Positions 15,722-25,969 of a DNA stretch of 64,000 nucleotides are shown here, one piece after another. The notes below the pieces were generated by a model that saw nothing but the letters and a program-made list of their open reading frames with translations, was not told the DNA's origin and did not search any database. Position 1 is the first letter of the stretch; the number at the start of each line of letters is the position of its first letter. The DNA is from Aquificota bacterium (GTDB lineage: Bacteria; Aquificota; Aquificia; Aquificales; Aquificaceae). The DNA lies in NCBI GenBank assembly GCA_030549905.1, contig JAUQQK010000002.1, positions 1-64,000 of the forward strand. The letters are read 5' to 3'. Made by a program: the position numbers and the translations under genes.

Positions 15722-17530
15722 TCAGCTTCCCTTCATATCTTCTTTTATCCTTTCCACAAGCTTCTCTAAAGGCTCCTCTTCATTGATGCCTAAGTATTTG
15801 AGATATTTCTCCACGCTTACCCACCTTTTGAGCACCATGCCCTGCGTGATAAGCCTCAGGAAAGGCTCCTTATCCTTTACAAGCCCAAGGTCATACAGGA
15901 ACTTCTGGAAAAAGCGTGCATAAAGAAGGTGCAGTACCGCATGCTCAATACCGCCTATGTAATAATCCACTGGCATCCAGAACTCTACCCTCTCTGGACT
16001 GAAGGGTGCTTTGTGGTTTTTAGGGTCGCAGAACCTGAGGAAATACCAGCTGGAATCAAAGAAGGTATCCATCGTATCCGTTTCCCTCCTTGCGGGTCTT
16101 CCGCACTGGGGACATGTGGTTTTCACAAAGTCTTCTGCACCCTCAAGGGGGTTTCCGTGCCCTGTTATTTTCACATGCCTTGGAAGTAAAACGGGAAGCT
16201 CTTCTTCCCGCACCGGCACTATTCCACAATATTCGCAATGCACCACTGGTATGGGTGTGCCCCAGTATCTCTGCCTTGATATGTTCCAGTCCCTGAGCCT
16301 GTAGGAGACCTTAAAGTCCGCAAAACCCTTTTCCTTTAGCCACTGGGTTATTGCCCTTTTTGCCTCCTCAGAAGGCATGCCGTCAAAGGCTCCCGAGTTT
16401 ATAAGCACTCCCGCCTCCTCATAGGCTTTATCCTGTGGAGGCTCTCCATCAGGTGGCTTTATAACATGCCTTATTGGAAGTCCGTATTTGACCGCAAAAT
16501 CATAGTCCCTCTGGTCGTGGGCTGGCACGCACATGATGGCACCAGTGCCATACTCATAAAGCACATAGTTGGCGGTCCATACGGGTATCTTCTCACCGGT
16601 TGCCGGGTTTGTGGCGTAAAGTCCAAGAAATACACCCCTCTTTTCCTCTTCAATGCCCCTCTCTCTCGTAGATTTGCGTTTGAGGCTTTCCACAAAGGCA
16701 TAAACCTCTTCATACCTTCCTCCCCTCTTTGCCAGCTCAAGGGTAAGAGGATGCTCCGGTGCAAGAACTACAAAGGTTGCTCCGAAGACCGTGTCCGGTC
16801 TTGTGGTAAAAACTTCTATGGGTATATCCTCCACATAGAACTTTATCAAAGCACCCTCAGACCTTCCAATCCAGTTCCTCTGCTGGGCTATAACCCTTTC
16901 GGGCCATTTACCCTCCAGGTCTTTAAGGTCCTCTAAAAGCCTTTCCGCATAGGCGGTTATCCTCAGATACCAGGAGGGCACCTCTCTTCTTTCTATGGGT
17001 GTTCCACATCTCCAGCACCTTCCTTCTATTACCTGCTCGTTAGCCAAGACCGTCTGGTCGTTGGGACACCAGTTTACCTCCGCAGACCTCCTGTAAGCAA
17101 GACCATGCTCTAAAAATTTCAGAAAGAGCCACTGGTTCCACCTGTAATACTCCGGGTCGCATGTGGCTATCTCTCTATCCCAGTCATAAGAAAAACCAAG
17201 GCTTTTGAGCTGTCTTTTCATGTAGGCTATGTTTTCATAGGTCCAGTCGGCGGGATGAACCCCATGTTTTATGGCTGCGTTTTCCGCCGGCAGCCCAAAG
17301 GCATCCCACCCCATCGGATGCATCACGCTGTAGCCTTTAAAGTGCATAAACCTTGCTAAGGCATCGCCTATGGTGTAGTTTCTCACATGCCCCATATGTA
17401 TCCTTCCAGATGGGTAAGGAAACATCTCAAGCACATAGACCTTCCTGCCTTCTTCCTTTGCACTAAAAACCTTTTCTTCTTCCCAGACCTTCTGCCACTT
17501 CTCCTCTATTTCCTGAGGCTTGTATTCCAT
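15722..17530 (-). CDS. leuS: Leucyl-tRNA synthetase alpha subunit (split enzyme)
   Basis: 602 aa from the ATG at 17530. It carries the N-terminal catalytic half with [15 protein letters not shown] (HIGH-type motif), the zinc knuckles CxxC...CWRCG and CEYCG...CPQCG, and the CP1 editing domain with [12 protein letters not shown]. It ends at [20 protein letters not shown] before any KMSKS motif. In Aquifex aeolicus LeuRS is a natural heterodimer of about 634 and 289 residues, and this gene corresponds to the alpha chain. The beta gene is not in this window. TATAAT (17538-17543 on the complement) lies 7 nt before the ATG, so the transcript is probably leaderless. Confidence 0.95.
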   Translation of the reverse strand: MEYKPQEIEEKWQKVWEEEKVFSAKEEGRKVYVLEMFPYPSGRIHMGHVRNYTIGDALARFMHFKGYSVMHPMGWDAFGLPAENAAIKHGVHPADWTYENIAYMKRQLKSLGFSYDWDREIATCDPEYYRWNQWLFLKFLEHGLAYRRSAEVNWCPNDQTVLANEQVIEGRCWRCGTPIERREVPSWYLRITAYAERLLEDLKDLEGKWPERVIAQQRNWIGRSEGALIKFYVEDIPIEVFTTRPDTVFGATFVVLAPEHPLTLELAKRGGRYEEVYAFVESLKRKSTRERGIEEEKRGVFLGLYATNPATGEKIPVWTANYVLYEYGTGAIMCVPAHDQRDYDFAVKYGLPIRHVIKPPDGEPPQDKAYEEAGVLINSGAFDGMPSEEAKRAITQWLKEKGFADFKVSYRLRDWNISRQRYWGTPIPVVHCEYCGIVPVREEELPVLLPRHVKITGHGNPLEGAEDFVKTTCPQCGRPARRETDTMDTFFDSSWYFLRFCDPKNHKAPFSPERVEFWMPVDYYIGGIEHAVLHLLYARFFQKFLYDLGLVKDKEPFLRLITQGMVLKRWVSVEKYLKYLGINEEEPLEKLVERIKEDMKGS

Positions 17531-17575
17531 AAAACATATTATAATTGTCTTCAAAACTTTAAAAAGGAGCGTGTC

Positions 17576-17824
17576 ATGGAAGAGCAACTTTATGCGGTGC
17601 CCTTCAGTCTTGTGGGCTTTTTCTTCACAAGCAAGCCAGTAGAGGAGAGCATAAGAGGAGACCTAACACCAGAAGAACTGGAAAAGCTTCAGGAGATAAT
17701 AAGCAAATTTCTCTTCACGGAAGGTATTCAAGTAGCCCTGTACCCCTCAGTAGTACCTCCTGACCAGGCTGAGGAAGCGGTGGAAGAACTTGAGGATATG
17801 ATATTTGGAGAGGAGGAGGAATGA
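17576..17824 (+). CDS. Small acidic protein, function unknown
   Basis: 82 aa from ATG 17576, preceded by AAGGAGC. The sequence [20 protein letters not shown] is followed by an acidic helical tail ending FGEEEE. No motif is recognised. The stop overlaps the dapB start as ATGA, so it is translated with dapB. The open frame extends upstream into the divergent leuS region, but the ATG with a ribosome site is the sensible start. Confidence 0.75.
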   Translation: MEEQLYAVPFSLVGFFFTSKPVEESIRGDLTPEELEKLQEIISKFLFTEGIQVALYPSVVPPDQAEEAVEELEDMIFGEEEE

Positions 17825-18615
17825 CAAGAGCAGTGGTCTGCGGCGCCCTTGGAAGAATGGGGAAAGCCATACTCAGGCTTTCTCTTGAATATTCAGACTT
17901 CCAGGTGGTGGCAGGTGTAGAACATCCTGACTGTATCAGAAGCCCAGACCTTGGGACCGCAAGCGGTATTGAAGAGCTAAAAGGTCTTGCCCTTACTTCA
18001 AGGCTTGAAGAAGTTCTGCCTTTATGTGATGTGGTCATTGAGTTTTCCGGCAATACTACCGCAGCGGTTTCTCATGCAAAGCTTTCAGCCCTTGCAGGCA
18101 AGGGTGTTGTTATAGGCACCACAGGCTTCAGCTCTCAGGAGGTGGAGGAAATAAAAAGCTATTCTGAAAATGCACCCATACTTCTTTCGCCCAACATGAG
18201 CCTTGGTGTGAACCTGCTATTTAAGCTTGCGGAGATAGCCGGCAGGGTCCTGAGCAAGAGGGGCTTTGATGTGGAAATTCTGGAGCTTCACCACCGCTTC
18301 AAGAAAGACGCACCAAGCGGAACCGCTCTAAAGCTGGAAGAGATACTGGTGCAGGTGATGGGGCTTGGCAGAAGGGTTCATGGTAGGGATGGTATATGCC
18401 CGAGGCAGGAAGGGGAGATAGGTACGATGGCAATTAGAGGTGGTGATGTGGTGGGTGAGCATACGGTATATTTTCTGGGCTTTGGGGAAAGGCTTGAACT
18501 TACCCACAGGGCAACCTCGCGGGACATTTTCGCAAGAGGTGCCATAGAGGCCGGGAGGTGGATAAAGGGCAGAGAACCCGGCTGGTATTCCATGTTTGAT
18601 GTTCTGGGGTTATGA
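17821..18615 (+). CDS. dapB: 4-hydroxy-tetrahydrodipicolinate reductase
   Basis: 264 aa, typical length. It catalyses the NAD(P)H-dependent step to tetrahydrodipicolinate in lysine and diaminopimelate synthesis. It has an N-terminal nucleotide-binding GALGRMGKAI, the NTTAAVSHAKL and GVVIGTTGFS segments, and the catalytic ELHHRFKKDAPSGTA (His pair and Lys). It ends FDVLGL. ATGA overlaps join it to the small acidic gene before and the archease gene after. Confidence 0.95.
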   Translation: MTRAVVCGALGRMGKAILRLSLEYSDFQVVAGVEHPDCIRSPDLGTASGIEELKGLALTSRLEEVLPLCDVVIEFSGNTTAAVSHAKLSALAGKGVVIGTTGFSSQEVEEIKSYSENAPILLSPNMSLGVNLLFKLAEIAGRVLSKRGFDVEILELHHRFKKDAPSGTALKLEEILVQVMGLGRRVHGRDGICPRQEGEIGTMAIRGGDVVGEHTVYFLGFGERLELTHRATSRDIFARGAIEAGRWIKGREPGWYSMFDVLGL

Positions 18616-19028
18616 GCTTTTATGAAACCATAGACAGGATAACGGCGGACGCGGGCATTCGCGTGAGGGCTAAAAGCCTTGAAGAGCTTGTATGCAAGTC
18701 CCTTCTTGCCACTTTTAACGAGATAACGGACATAGAAAAGGTGGAAGAGGAGCTAAGCTTTACTCTTGAAGTTTCTTCTGAACTTCCCTTTTTGCTGGCG
18801 GATATAATAAATCAGGCCCTTGTGCTTCACGAAACTTATGGCTTTGTGGCAAAAAGGTGCGAGCCGGAAGAGGTCTCTGAAAGGTATGCAAAGGTAAAGC
18901 TTTTTGGAGGCAGGTTTGACCCTCAGAGGCACGAACCAAAGCTTGTGATAAAGGCGGCCACCTACCATGACCTGAAAGCACAAAAGAGCGAAGAGGGTTG
19001 GCTTGCGGAGGTAATATTTGATATTTAA
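18612..19028 (+). CDS. Archease
   Basis: 138 aa. The motifs ADAGIRVRAKSLEELV and KAATYHDLKAQKSEEGWLAEVIFDI-type ending (acidic metal-binding positions) match archease, the cofactor that lets the RNA ligase RtcB turn over during tRNA splicing or RNA repair. No rtcB lies in the window. It overlaps the dapB stop by 4 nt and is followed closely by a UbiA gene, so it sits in a mixed operon. Confidence 0.88.
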   Translation: MSFYETIDRITADAGIRVRAKSLEELVCKSLLATFNEITDIEKVEEELSFTLEVSSELPFLLADIINQALVLHETYGFVAKRCEPEEVSERYAKVKLFGGRFDPQRHEPKLVIKAATYHDLKAQKSEEGWLAEVIFDI

Positions 19029-19032
19029 CACC

Positions 19033-19890
19033 ATGGATAAGAAGGAGCTTGAAAAATACCTGTCCCTTACTAAGTTTGAGCATACCCTTTTTGCCCTGCC
19101 CTTTGCCCTTGCCAGCGTAGTACTTCTGTATGAGGGCTTTCCTTCCCTCTGGAGACTCTTCTGGATACTTCTTGCCTTTATCAGCGCAAGGACTGCCGGC
19201 ATGGCTCTTAACAGGCTTATAGACCTGCCTTACGACAGGCTTAACCCAAGAACCGCTGGGTGGGTGCATGCGAGGGGTGATGTCTCTGAAGCTCAGATAA
19301 AAAGGCTAATTATTCTTTCTTCTTCTGTCTTTGTTTTTTCCTGTCTTATGATAAACCTGTATGCCTTTTTGCTATCACCAGTTGTTCTCTTCCTCCTGTG
19401 GCTTTATCCCTACGCCAAGAGGATAACCTACTATCCTCACCTGGTGCTTGGAGCGGTCTATTTTCTTGTTCCCCTTGCGGTTGATGTCTCTCTAAACGAG
19501 CACCTTTCTTTAAATGCGGTGCTTCTGGGGCTTGCCATGGGCTTTTGGGTGGCAGGTTTTGATATCCTGTATGCTCTTCAGGATTATGATTTTGACATAA
19601 AGCACGGGCTAAAATCCATACCTGTAAAGCATGGCATAGAGGGAGCCCTGCTCTTTGCAAGAGCCTTTCATCTTCTGACCTTTATCTTCATGCTATCTTT
19701 GCTTTTCCGGGTTGAGTTTCTTGGCATTATATACCTCCTGGGTCTTCTTGCGGTGGGTCTTTTCCTGTACTATGAGCATACTTTGATAAAGCCACACGAC
19801 CTTTCAAAGGTAAATAAAGCCTTCTTCACTATAAACGGCTATATAAGTTTAGTCTTTTTATTTGTGGTGCTTGCCGACAGGCTCCTTTAA
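19033..19890 (+). CDS. UbiA-family polyprenyltransferase
   Basis: 285 aa from ATG 19033, an integral membrane enzyme with eight to nine helices. The two Asp-rich motifs that bind Mg and prenyl diphosphate are visible: NRLIDLPYDRLNPRT and LQDYDFDIKHGLKSIP. It resembles the 4-hydroxybenzoate/MqnP-type branch, so in a menaquinone-using Aquificales bacterium it probably attaches the side chain of the respiratory quinone. A prenyl synthase and a UbiE/MenG-like methyltransferase are also in the window. Its 3' end overlaps the convergent yebC stop. Confidence 0.88.
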   Translation: MDKKELEKYLSLTKFEHTLFALPFALASVVLLYEGFPSLWRLFWILLAFISARTAGMALNRLIDLPYDRLNPRTAGWVHARGDVSEAQIKRLIILSSSVFVFSCLMINLYAFLLSPVVLFLLWLYPYAKRITYYPHLVLGAVYFLVPLAVDVSLNEHLSLNAVLLGLAMGFWVAGFDILYALQDYDFDIKHGLKSIPVKHGIEGALLFARAFHLLTFIFMLSLLFRVEFLGIIYLLGLLAVGLFLYYEHTLIKPHDLSKVNKAFFTINGYISLVFLFVVLADRLL

Positions 19891-20639
19891 GCACTTAACT
19901 TTTCCATAAGCTCCTGTGGAATGTCAAAGTTAGCCACCACTTCCTTAACATCATCAAGCTCTTCAAGGGCATCAAGGAGTTTTAGCACCTTTCTTGCGGT
20001 CTCCAAGTCCTGCACCTGGACGGTGGTGTTTGGCTTGTAAGCCACCTCAGCCCTCTCTATGTTAAGTCCCATTCTTTCAAAGGCTTCCTTAACCTTATAG
20101 AGGTCTTCAGGTGCGGTATAAACCGTATAGGCCACCTCGCCCACCTCCACATCCTCAGCACCCGCCTCAATGGCTTTTTCATAAAGCTCCTCTTCAGAAA
20201 GGGCTTCTTTTGGTAGCTCAATTATTCCCACCCTGTCAAACATGAAGGATACACAGCCAGAAGTCCCTAAGTTCCCCCCGTGCTTTGTCAGAATATGCCT
20301 TATCTCGCCCGTAGTCCTGTTTCTGTTATCCGTCTGGGCTACTATCATAAGAGCCACACCGCCAGGTGCATAGCCCTCATACAGCACCTCCTCGTAATTT
20401 TCTCCGCCAAGCTCGCCCGTGCCCTTCTTTATCGCCCTCTCAATGGTCTCCGAGGGCATGTTTACCTTTCTGGCGTTCTCTATGGCAGTCCTTAGCCTTG
20501 GATTTGTTTCTGGATTTGGTCCGCCCTCTCTGACAGCCACAGTAATTTCCCTTATTATCCTTGTAAAGACCTTACCCCTTTGAGCGTCTATTTTAGCCTT
20601 CTTATGCTTTATCTGAGCCCAGTGGCTGTGTCCTGCCAT
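19887..20639 (-). CDS. YebC/PmpR-family protein
   Basis: 250 aa with the family start MAGHSHWAQIKHKKAKIDAQ and the NLGTSGCVSFMFDR core. Family members act as transcriptional regulators or, in recent work, as ribosome-associated factors easing translation of proline-rich stretches. Which role applies here cannot be told. TATAAT (20647-20652 on the complement) lies 7 nt before the ATG with no Shine-Dalgarno, which suggests a leaderless mRNA. It is divergent from acpP. Confidence 0.93.
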   Translation of the reverse strand: MAGHSHWAQIKHKKAKIDAQRGKVFTRIIREITVAVREGGPNPETNPRLRTAIENARKVNMPSETIERAIKKGTGELGGENYEEVLYEGYAPGGVALMIVAQTDNRNRTTGEIRHILTKHGGNLGTSGCVSFMFDRVGIIELPKEALSEEELYEKAIEAGAEDVEVGEVAYTVYTAPEDLYKVKEAFERMGLNIERAEVAYKPNTTVQVQDLETARKVLKLLDALEELDDVKEVVANFDIPQELMEKLSA

Positions 20640-20664
20640 GGGAATAATTATAGCACCTTTTTAT

Positions 20665-20672
20665 GCTATAAT
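20665..20672 (+). promoter_or_regulatory. Extended -10 promoter of acpP-fabF-rnc
   Basis: TGCTATAAT (perfect -10 at 20667-20672, TG two bases before) without an obvious -35. The predicted start near 20679 leaves a 25-nt leader containing AGAGGAGG before acpP. It lies 14 bp from the oppositely oriented TATAAT of yebC. Confidence 0.6.
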
Positions 20673-20704
20673 ATAGAAAACCACGCAGAAAGAGGAGGTA
20701 GAAA

Positions 20705-20941
20705 ATGGACTTAGAGCAGAGGATAAAGGAGATAATAGCAGACCAGCTGGGTGTGGAAGTGGATAAGCTAAACCCAAATGCTAAGTTTGTGGAAGATTTG
20801 GGTGCGGACTCCCTTGATGTGGTGGAGCTTGTTATGGCTTTTGAAGAAGAGTTTGGTATTGAAATACCCGATGAGGATGCGGAAAAGATTAGAACTGTGG
20901 GCGATGTTATTGATTATCTAAAGGGAAGAGTGAAGTCCTGA
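20705..20941 (+). CDS. acpP: Acyl carrier protein
   Basis: 78 aa, acidic, with phosphopantetheine attachment at Ser36 in [10 protein letters not shown]. It carries the growing acyl chain in type II fatty acid synthesis. It starts after AGAGGAGG. Its stop codon shares one base with the fabF start, the usual acpP-fabF-rnc arrangement. Confidence 0.98.
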   Translation: MDLEQRIKEIIADQLGVEVDKLNPNAKFVEDLGADSLDVVELVMAFEEEFGIEIPDEDAEKIRTVGDVIDYLKGRVKS

Positions 20942-22179
20942 TGCGCCGTGTGGTAATAACGGGCCTGGGGGTAGTTTCTCCCATAGGCACCGGTGTGGAT
21001 AAGTTCTGGAAAAATTTGGTGGCAGGTGTCAGCGGTATTGACAGGATAAAGAGGTTTGACCCTGTAGAGATAGGTCTGTCGGTGCATATAGCGGGTGAGG
21101 TCAAGGACTTTGAGCCGGAGAAATACTTTGATAAAAAGGATGTACAGAAAGTGTCAGATTTTATCAAGTTTGCAGTTGCTGCCACCGACGAAGCTCTTAA
21201 GGACAGCGGGCTCTTAGAGACTAAATTTGACCCCTACAGGGTTGGTGTCATAATAGGTACGGGCATAGGAGGGCTTAGAGACATAGAAGAACAGCAGAAG
21301 GTTTTGATGGAAAAGGGACCCAGAAGGGTCTCCCCCTTCTTCATACCTTACGGCATTTCCAACATGGCAAGCGGTCTTGTAGCCATAAGGTTTGGCTTTA
21401 AGGGACCTAACTATTGCGTGGTCTCCGCCTGTGCCACTGGCAACCACTCTATAGGTGATGCCATGAGGCTTATACAGAAGGGTGACATAGATGTGGCAAT
21501 AGCGGGAGGCTGTGAAAGTGCCATAACTCCCCTCGGTGTGGCAGGCTTTGCTTCCATGAGAGCTCTATCTACGAGGAATGACGAGCCTCAGAAGGCTTCA
21601 AGACCCTTTGATAGAGACAGGGATGGTTTTGTAATGGGTGAGGGTGCGGGCATTCTGGTGCTGGAAGAATATGAGCATGCAAAGGCAAGAGGTGCAAAGA
21701 TATATGCGGAGCTTGTGGGCTATGGTGCTACAGATGATGCCTATCATATAACCGCACCCTGCGGTGATGGTGAGGGTGCCTACATGTGTATGAAGTTAGC
21801 CCTTGAGGATGCAGGCATCAGTCCTGAGCGGATAGATTACATAAACGCCCACGGCACTTCTACTCCTCTAAACGACAAAGCTGAAACCCTTGCCATAAAG
21901 AGGCTTTTCGGAGAGCATGCCTACAGACTAAAGGTTAGCTCCAACAAATCCATGATAGGGCATCTTTTAGGTGCCGCGGGGGCGGTGGAGGCGGTGGCAA
22001 CCGTCAAGACCATAGAGACGGGTATAATACCCCCCACCATAAACCTTGAAAACCCAGACCCAGAGTGCGACCTGGACTATGTGCCAAACAAGGCTGTAGA
22101 GTATCCTGTTGAATATGCCCTTTCCAACTCCTTTGGCTTTGGTGGAACGAATGCATGCCTCCTCTTCAAAAAGCCTTGA
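20941..22179 (+). CDS. fabF: 3-oxoacyl-ACP synthase II
   Basis: 412 aa, the condensing enzyme that elongates acyl-ACP with malonyl-ACP. The catalytic Cys is in [14 protein letters not shown], and the two histidines are in [14 protein letters not shown] and [14 protein letters not shown]. The C-terminal [14 protein letters not shown] is intact. It overlaps rnc by 29 nt. Confidence 0.97.
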   Translation: MRRVVITGLGVVSPIGTGVDKFWKNLVAGVSGIDRIKRFDPVEIGLSVHIAGEVKDFEPEKYFDKKDVQKVSDFIKFAVAATDEALKDSGLLETKFDPYRVGVIIGTGIGGLRDIEEQQKVLMEKGPRRVSPFFIPYGISNMASGLVAIRFGFKGPNYCVVSACATGNHSIGDAMRLIQKGDIDVAIAGGCESAITPLGVAGFASMRALSTRNDEPQKASRPFDRDRDGFVMGEGAGILVLEEYEHAKARGAKIYAELVGYGATDDAYHITAPCGDGEGAYMCMKLALEDAGISPERIDYINAHGTSTPLNDKAETLAIKRLFGEHAYRLKVSSNKSMIGHLLGAAGAVEAVATVKTIETGIIPPTINLENPDPECDLDYVPNKAVEYPVEYALSNSFGFGGTNACLLFKKP

Positions 22180-22855
22180 AGAACTCCAAAAAGCCATTGG
22201 CTATACCTTTAAAAATCAGGAGCTTTTAATTCAGGCTTTAACTCATAAGTCTTATGCGGGCGAGCATGGACTTAAAAGCTATGAGACCCTTGAGTTTCTT
22301 GGGGATTCCCTCATCAACTTCTTCGTGGTAGATATACTCCTTTCTGAGTTTCCTCAGGCTTCTGAAGGGGAACTGGCAAGCATGAAGTCCTATTTTGTCA
22401 GTGAAGAGTATCTCTCAGAGCTGGCGGAGGAACTTTCCCTTGACGCATACATATTTGTGGGTGGTAAGAGGAGGAACAATCACATAAGCCCTTCCCTGCT
22501 GGCGGATACCTTTGAAGCCCTGTGGGCAAGCATATACCTTGATTGCGGAAAGTCCGCAGACTTTGTTAAGAAGCTGTATGAGGGCTTGTATAAGGAAAGG
22601 ATACTGTCTGCGGTAGGAGCTGGAGAATACAAAAAGGACTACAAGACCCTCCTTCAGGAGGAGACCCAGAGAAGGTGGAAGGAAAGACCCACTTATAGAG
22701 TAGTAAGCATAGAAGGACCTCATCATAACAGGGTCTTTGAGATAGAGTGCAGTATTAGAGAGTTCAGGGCAACAGCAAAGGGAAGAAGTAAAAAATCCGC
22801 TCAGCAGCTTGCCGCAAAGAAGGTGCTTGAACTTATCCAGTCCTCTGAAAAGTAA
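22151..22855 (+). CDS. rnc: Ribonuclease III
   Basis: 234 aa from the ATG at 22151 inside the fabF end; an upstream in-frame TTG at 22109 would add 14 unconserved residues. The catalytic domain has the signature [14 protein letters not shown] (metal-binding Glu and Asp) and the second acidic cluster [15 protein letters not shown]. The C-terminal third is a double-stranded RNA-binding domain ([19 protein letters not shown] to the AAKKVLELI helix). It processes rRNA and structured mRNAs. The 3' end overlaps a convergent gene by 23 nt. Confidence 0.95.
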   Translation: MHASSSKSLEELQKAIGYTFKNQELLIQALTHKSYAGEHGLKSYETLEFLGDSLINFFVVDILLSEFPQASEGELASMKSYFVSEEYLSELAEELSLDAYIFVGGKRRNNHISPSLLADTFEALWASIYLDCGKSADFVKKLYEGLYKERILSAVGAGEYKKDYKTLLQEETQRRWKERPTYRVVSIEGPHHNRVFEIECSIREFRATAKGRSKKSAQQLAAKKVLELIQSSEK

Positions 22856-23336
22856 GCTCCTGAAGTCTTTTGTTAAACTCTATGCTGTGCCTTAGCACCT
22901 CCTTATAGACCTTAAAGGGTGCAAGGAGTGTCTGCAGTTTGTAGCTGTTTTCCCCCAGAAGAAGCATTTCCTCGATAAGTGTTGAAAGTAGCTCAAGCCT
23001 TGAGTTTATGGCGTTTACCGCATCAAGCCTTTCTATTTCCCTCCTTAGCTCCTCTGGTATGGTGGCCAAAAAGGTGGCGTCAAAGTTGAAAACCTCGTAT
23101 ATATCATAAACATGGTCAATTACTTCTCCAAGCTTTGCCAGAAGTTCAGCCTCCGCCTTAAGCATCACATTCCTGTATAGTTTTAGCTCCTCTTCATCAA
23201 GACAGGATTCAGCCAGAAGGTTTAGCTCTTCCACGTCCGCCTTTATTTCTCTTAACAGCCCCTCAAGTATGTCAAGGTTTAGCCTTATCATCCTGTCCTG
23301 AACCAGAAGGGCGTTCAGCACCACAGCCTTTTCCAT
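22833..23336 (-). CDS. Helical protein of unknown function
   Basis: 167 aa from the ATG at 23336 (MEKAVVLNALLVQDRMIRLN). It is all-helical with many Leu/Glu heptad-like stretches and no cysteine cluster or catalytic motif. Its first 65 nt overlap the end of the upstream Toprim gene in another frame, and its end overlaps rnc. No family recognised. The long same-strand overlap suggests tight coupling to the Toprim protein. Confidence 0.7.
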   Translation of the reverse strand: MEKAVVLNALLVQDRMIRLNLDILEGLLREIKADVEELNLLAESCLDEEELKLYRNVMLKAEAELLAKLGEVIDHVYDIYEVFNFDATFLATIPEELRREIERLDAVNAINSRLELLSTLIEEMLLLGENSYKLQTLLAPFKVYKEVLRHSIEFNKRLQELTFQRTG

Positions 23337-23652
23337 ACAGCTCCTCCACAAAGTTTATTCCAGTGTTTCTTAGGTCTTCCCTAAACTCCTCTATTAAAAT
23401 ATATCCCTCACGAGCCAGAATTTCCTTTACCTTCGAGTTTATTCTCTCACCATGAGGGTCAAGGTCAAATAAAAGTATGACCTCCTGAAAACCCTCAAGT
23501 AAGTCTGGAAGGTCCGCAAACCTTTTACCTTCAAGGGTAAAGATATTTTTTATACCTAACCTTTTTAGGGCTTCCCTGTCCCTTTTCCCTTCTACAAGAA
23601 CAGCCCTTGTCTGAGAAGCCTCCCTTAGCCTTTTTGCCCATTCTTCAAGCAT
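23272..23652 (-). CDS. Small Toprim-domain protein
   Basis: 126 aa. A minimal Toprim fold is visible: the Glu of AVLVEGKRDREALKRLG, and the DxD of VILLFDLDPHGERIN. Toprim domains catalyse strand or phosphodiester chemistry in topoisomerases, primases, OLD nucleases and RNase M5; small stand-alone forms are common in archaea and thermophiles. The product cannot be specified further. It is divergent from gyrA, with only 19 bp between the start codons and overlapping -10 boxes. Confidence 0.8.
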   Translation of the reverse strand: MLEEWAKRLREASQTRAVLVEGKRDREALKRLGIKNIFTLEGKRFADLPDLLEGFQEVILLFDLDPHGERINSKVKEILAREGYILIEEFREDLRNTGINFVEELYGKGCGAERPSGSGQDDKAKP

Positions 23653-23654
23653 GG

Positions 23655-23664
23655 TATAATTTTA
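23655..23664. promoter_or_regulatory. Overlapping divergent -10 boxes of gyrA and the Toprim gene
   Basis: The sequence TATAATTTTA reads as -10 TATAAT for gyrA (23655-23660, 11 nt before its ATG) and, on the other strand, as TAAAAT for the Toprim gene (23659-23664, 6 nt before its ATG). Neither gene has a Shine-Dalgarno. Two polymerases could not use the site at once, so the two genes would compete. Confidence 0.55.
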
Positions 23665-23671
23665 AAACCCC

Positions 23672-25969
23672 ATGGAAATTATAGAAGTCCCCATAGAGGA
23701 AGAGGTAAAGCAGTCTTACATAGACTATGCCATGTCCGTCATAGTGGGCAGGGCTATCCCTGACGTGAGGGATGGTCTAAAGCCCGTCCAGAGGCGTATC
23801 CTTTATGCCATGTATGAAATGGGGCTTTTGCCGGAAAAGCCCTTTGTCAAAAGTGCAAGGATAGTGGGTGCGGTGCTCGGATACTACCATCCTCACGGAG
23901 ACCAGGCCGTCTATGAAGCCCTTGTGCGTATGGCTCAGGACTTTAACATGAACTATCCCCTGATAGTAGGTCAGGGCAATTTTGGCTCTGTGGACGGGGA
24001 CCCACCAGCAGCTATGCGTTATACTGAGGCGAAGCTCTCTAAGTTTGCCCTGAAGCTTCTTGAGGACATAGATAAGGATACGGTGGACTTTGTACCAAAC
24101 TTTGATGGCTCAAAGCTGGAGCCTTCTGTGCTTCCCTCAAAACTACCAAACCTTCTATGCAACGGAACCAGCGGAATAGCTGTGGGACTTGCCACCTCCA
24201 TACCACCCCACAATCTGAAAGAGGTGTGTCAGGCTCTCATAGAACTTGCAAAGAACCCCGAGCTCAGCACGGAACAAATAATGAAATACATAAAGGGTCC
24301 CGACTTTCCCACAGGCGGAATTATTGAAAACCCGCAAGAGCTGATGGAATTTTACGAAAAGGGCAGGGGTCAGGTGAGAATAAGGGCGAAGGCTCATGTG
24401 GAAAGGCTTCAGGGTGGAAGGGAGCAGGTCGTAATAACAGAGCTGCCCTATCAGGTCAACAAGGCGGAGCTCATCAGACGCATGGCGGAACTGGCAAGGG
24501 AAGGCAGGCTCAAGGAGATTTCGGACATAAGAGACGAATCGGACAAGGAAGGCATAAGAATTGTAGTGGAACTAAAAAGGGACGCAAGCGGTGAAAAAGT
24601 TCTGGAAAAGCTATACAAACTAACAGCTCTGAGGAAAAACTTCCCTCTTAACTTTGTGGTGCTTATAAGGGGTGAGCCAAAGCAGGTGGGTATAAAGACC
24701 CTGCTACAGGAGTTCATGCTCCACAGACTGGAGGTTATACTGAGAAGGTCAAAGTATTACCTGAGCAAGGCAAGGGAAAGGCTTCACATAGTGGAGGGCT
24801 TGCTCATAGCCTTAAAAAACATAGATGAAGTAATAGGGCTGATAAGAAACTCACAGGACATGGCAAGTGCCAGGGAGGGGCTTATAAAAAGCTTTGGTCT
24901 CACTCAGGCTCAAGCCAATGCGGTGCTTGATATGAGACTTCAAAGGCTTACTTCCTTAGAAAGGAGCAGGCTTGAGGAGGAGGAAAGGGAGCTCAGAGAA
25001 AAGATAGCCTACTACACAAGGCTGGTAGAAAAGGAGGAAGAAAGGCTAAAGGTTTTTGTGGAAGAAATGCAGGAGCTCATAAAGACCTTTAATACACCGA
25101 GAAAAACTTACATAGAGGGTCTTCAGACCATTGAAGAGGGCTCTCTTACCGTTGCCATATATGCCAAGGGCAAGGTGGCACCCATTGAAGAGCTTGAGGA
25201 GGAAGAGGTAGTTAATGTGCTGGAAGTGCCCTTCACAGACGGTCTCTTTATGGTCTCTGACAGGGGAAGGGTCTACTGGATAGCGGGCTCTCAAGCCCTT
25301 AGAGGTTCAAACCTATCTTTGAAGGAGCCTGATGAAAGGATAGTGGGTGCCTTTATAAGGTCTGATATAGAAGGTAGGGTAATACTTGCCACCGCAAGCG
25401 GTTATGTAAAGAAAATCCCCCTTGTAGATTTTGAGTATAGGGCTCAGGGCATGCAGGTTATAAAGTTTTCTGAGGAAAAAGACAGGGTGGTCAAGGTCAT
25501 ACAGGCACCCGAGGATGGAGACCTCCTTCTCTTTACGCATGCGGGCAGGCTTTTGAGGTTTGCGGTTGGTGAGGTGCCTCCGGCGGGCGTAGGTTCAAAG
25601 GGTGTGCAGGGCATAAGGTTAGAAAAAGGAGACACCCTTGCGGGCGTAAGGGCTCTTAGGGATGAAAAATATCTTCTTGTGATAACCAAGGAGGGTGGCG
25701 TAAAGAAGATATCTTCCCTTGAGGTGCCCAGACGAGGAAGAAATACAAAGGGTGTGGAGGTGCTTGGCTCTTCTAAGGAAAGGCTTGTGGATGTAATACC
25801 CCTTCAGAAGGAAGTGGAGCTTATGCTTGCCACCGAGGGTGGTAAGGTCTTTTATGACCGCATCAGGGAAGAAGAGGTTCCCCTCAGCAGGGTGGACCAG
25901 AGGGCTAAGTTAAGGTGGCACCTTGAGGGCGATAAAATAGTTAATGTGGTTGTGAAGTCTCAAGCCTAA
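23672..25969 (+). CDS. gyrA: DNA gyrase/topoisomerase IV subunit A
   Basis: 765 aa type IIA topoisomerase A chain. The catalytic Tyr117 is in [11 protein letters not shown], with [10 protein letters not shown] before it and the DNA-gate and coiled-coil regions after. The C-terminal beta-pinwheel (about 505-765) lacks a clear GyrA box: the expected QRRGGKG site reads QALRGSN near residues 540-546. In Aquifex aeolicus the enzyme is described as a gyrase-derived chimera behaving as topoisomerase IV, and this sequence fits that. There is no Shine-Dalgarno before the ATG. The end overlaps the convergent prenyl synthase gene by 29 nt. Confidence 0.93.
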   Translation: MEIIEVPIEEEVKQSYIDYAMSVIVGRAIPDVRDGLKPVQRRILYAMYEMGLLPEKPFVKSARIVGAVLGYYHPHGDQAVYEALVRMAQDFNMNYPLIVGQGNFGSVDGDPPAAMRYTEAKLSKFALKLLEDIDKDTVDFVPNFDGSKLEPSVLPSKLPNLLCNGTSGIAVGLATSIPPHNLKEVCQALIELAKNPELSTEQIMKYIKGPDFPTGGIIENPQELMEFYEKGRGQVRIRAKAHVERLQGGREQVVITELPYQVNKAELIRRMAELAREGRLKEISDIRDESDKEGIRIVVELKRDASGEKVLEKLYKLTALRKNFPLNFVVLIRGEPKQVGIKTLLQEFMLHRLEVILRRSKYYLSKARERLHIVEGLLIALKNIDEVIGLIRNSQDMASAREGLIKSFGLTQAQANAVLDMRLQRLTSLERSRLEEEERELREKIAYYTRLVEKEEERLKVFVEEMQELIKTFNTPRKTYIEGLQTIEEGSLTVAIYAKGKVAPIEELEEEEVVNVLEVPFTDGLFMVSDRGRVYWIAGSQALRGSNLSLKEPDERIVGAFIRSDIEGRVILATASGYVKKIPLVDFEYRAQGMQVIKFSEEKDRVVKVIQAPEDGDLLLFTHAGRLLRFAVGEVPPAGVGSKGVQGIRLEKGDTLAGVRALRDEKYLLVITKEGGVKKISSLEVPRRGRNTKGVEVLGSSKERLVDVIPLQKEVELMLATEGGKVFYDRIREEEVPLSRVDQRAKLRWHLEGDKIVNVVVKSQA

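Noticed and set aside
17387-17575. An N-terminal extension of the small acidic gene into the leuS region
   Set aside because: The extension is antisense to the leuS start and lacks a ribosome site; the ATG at 17576 has one.
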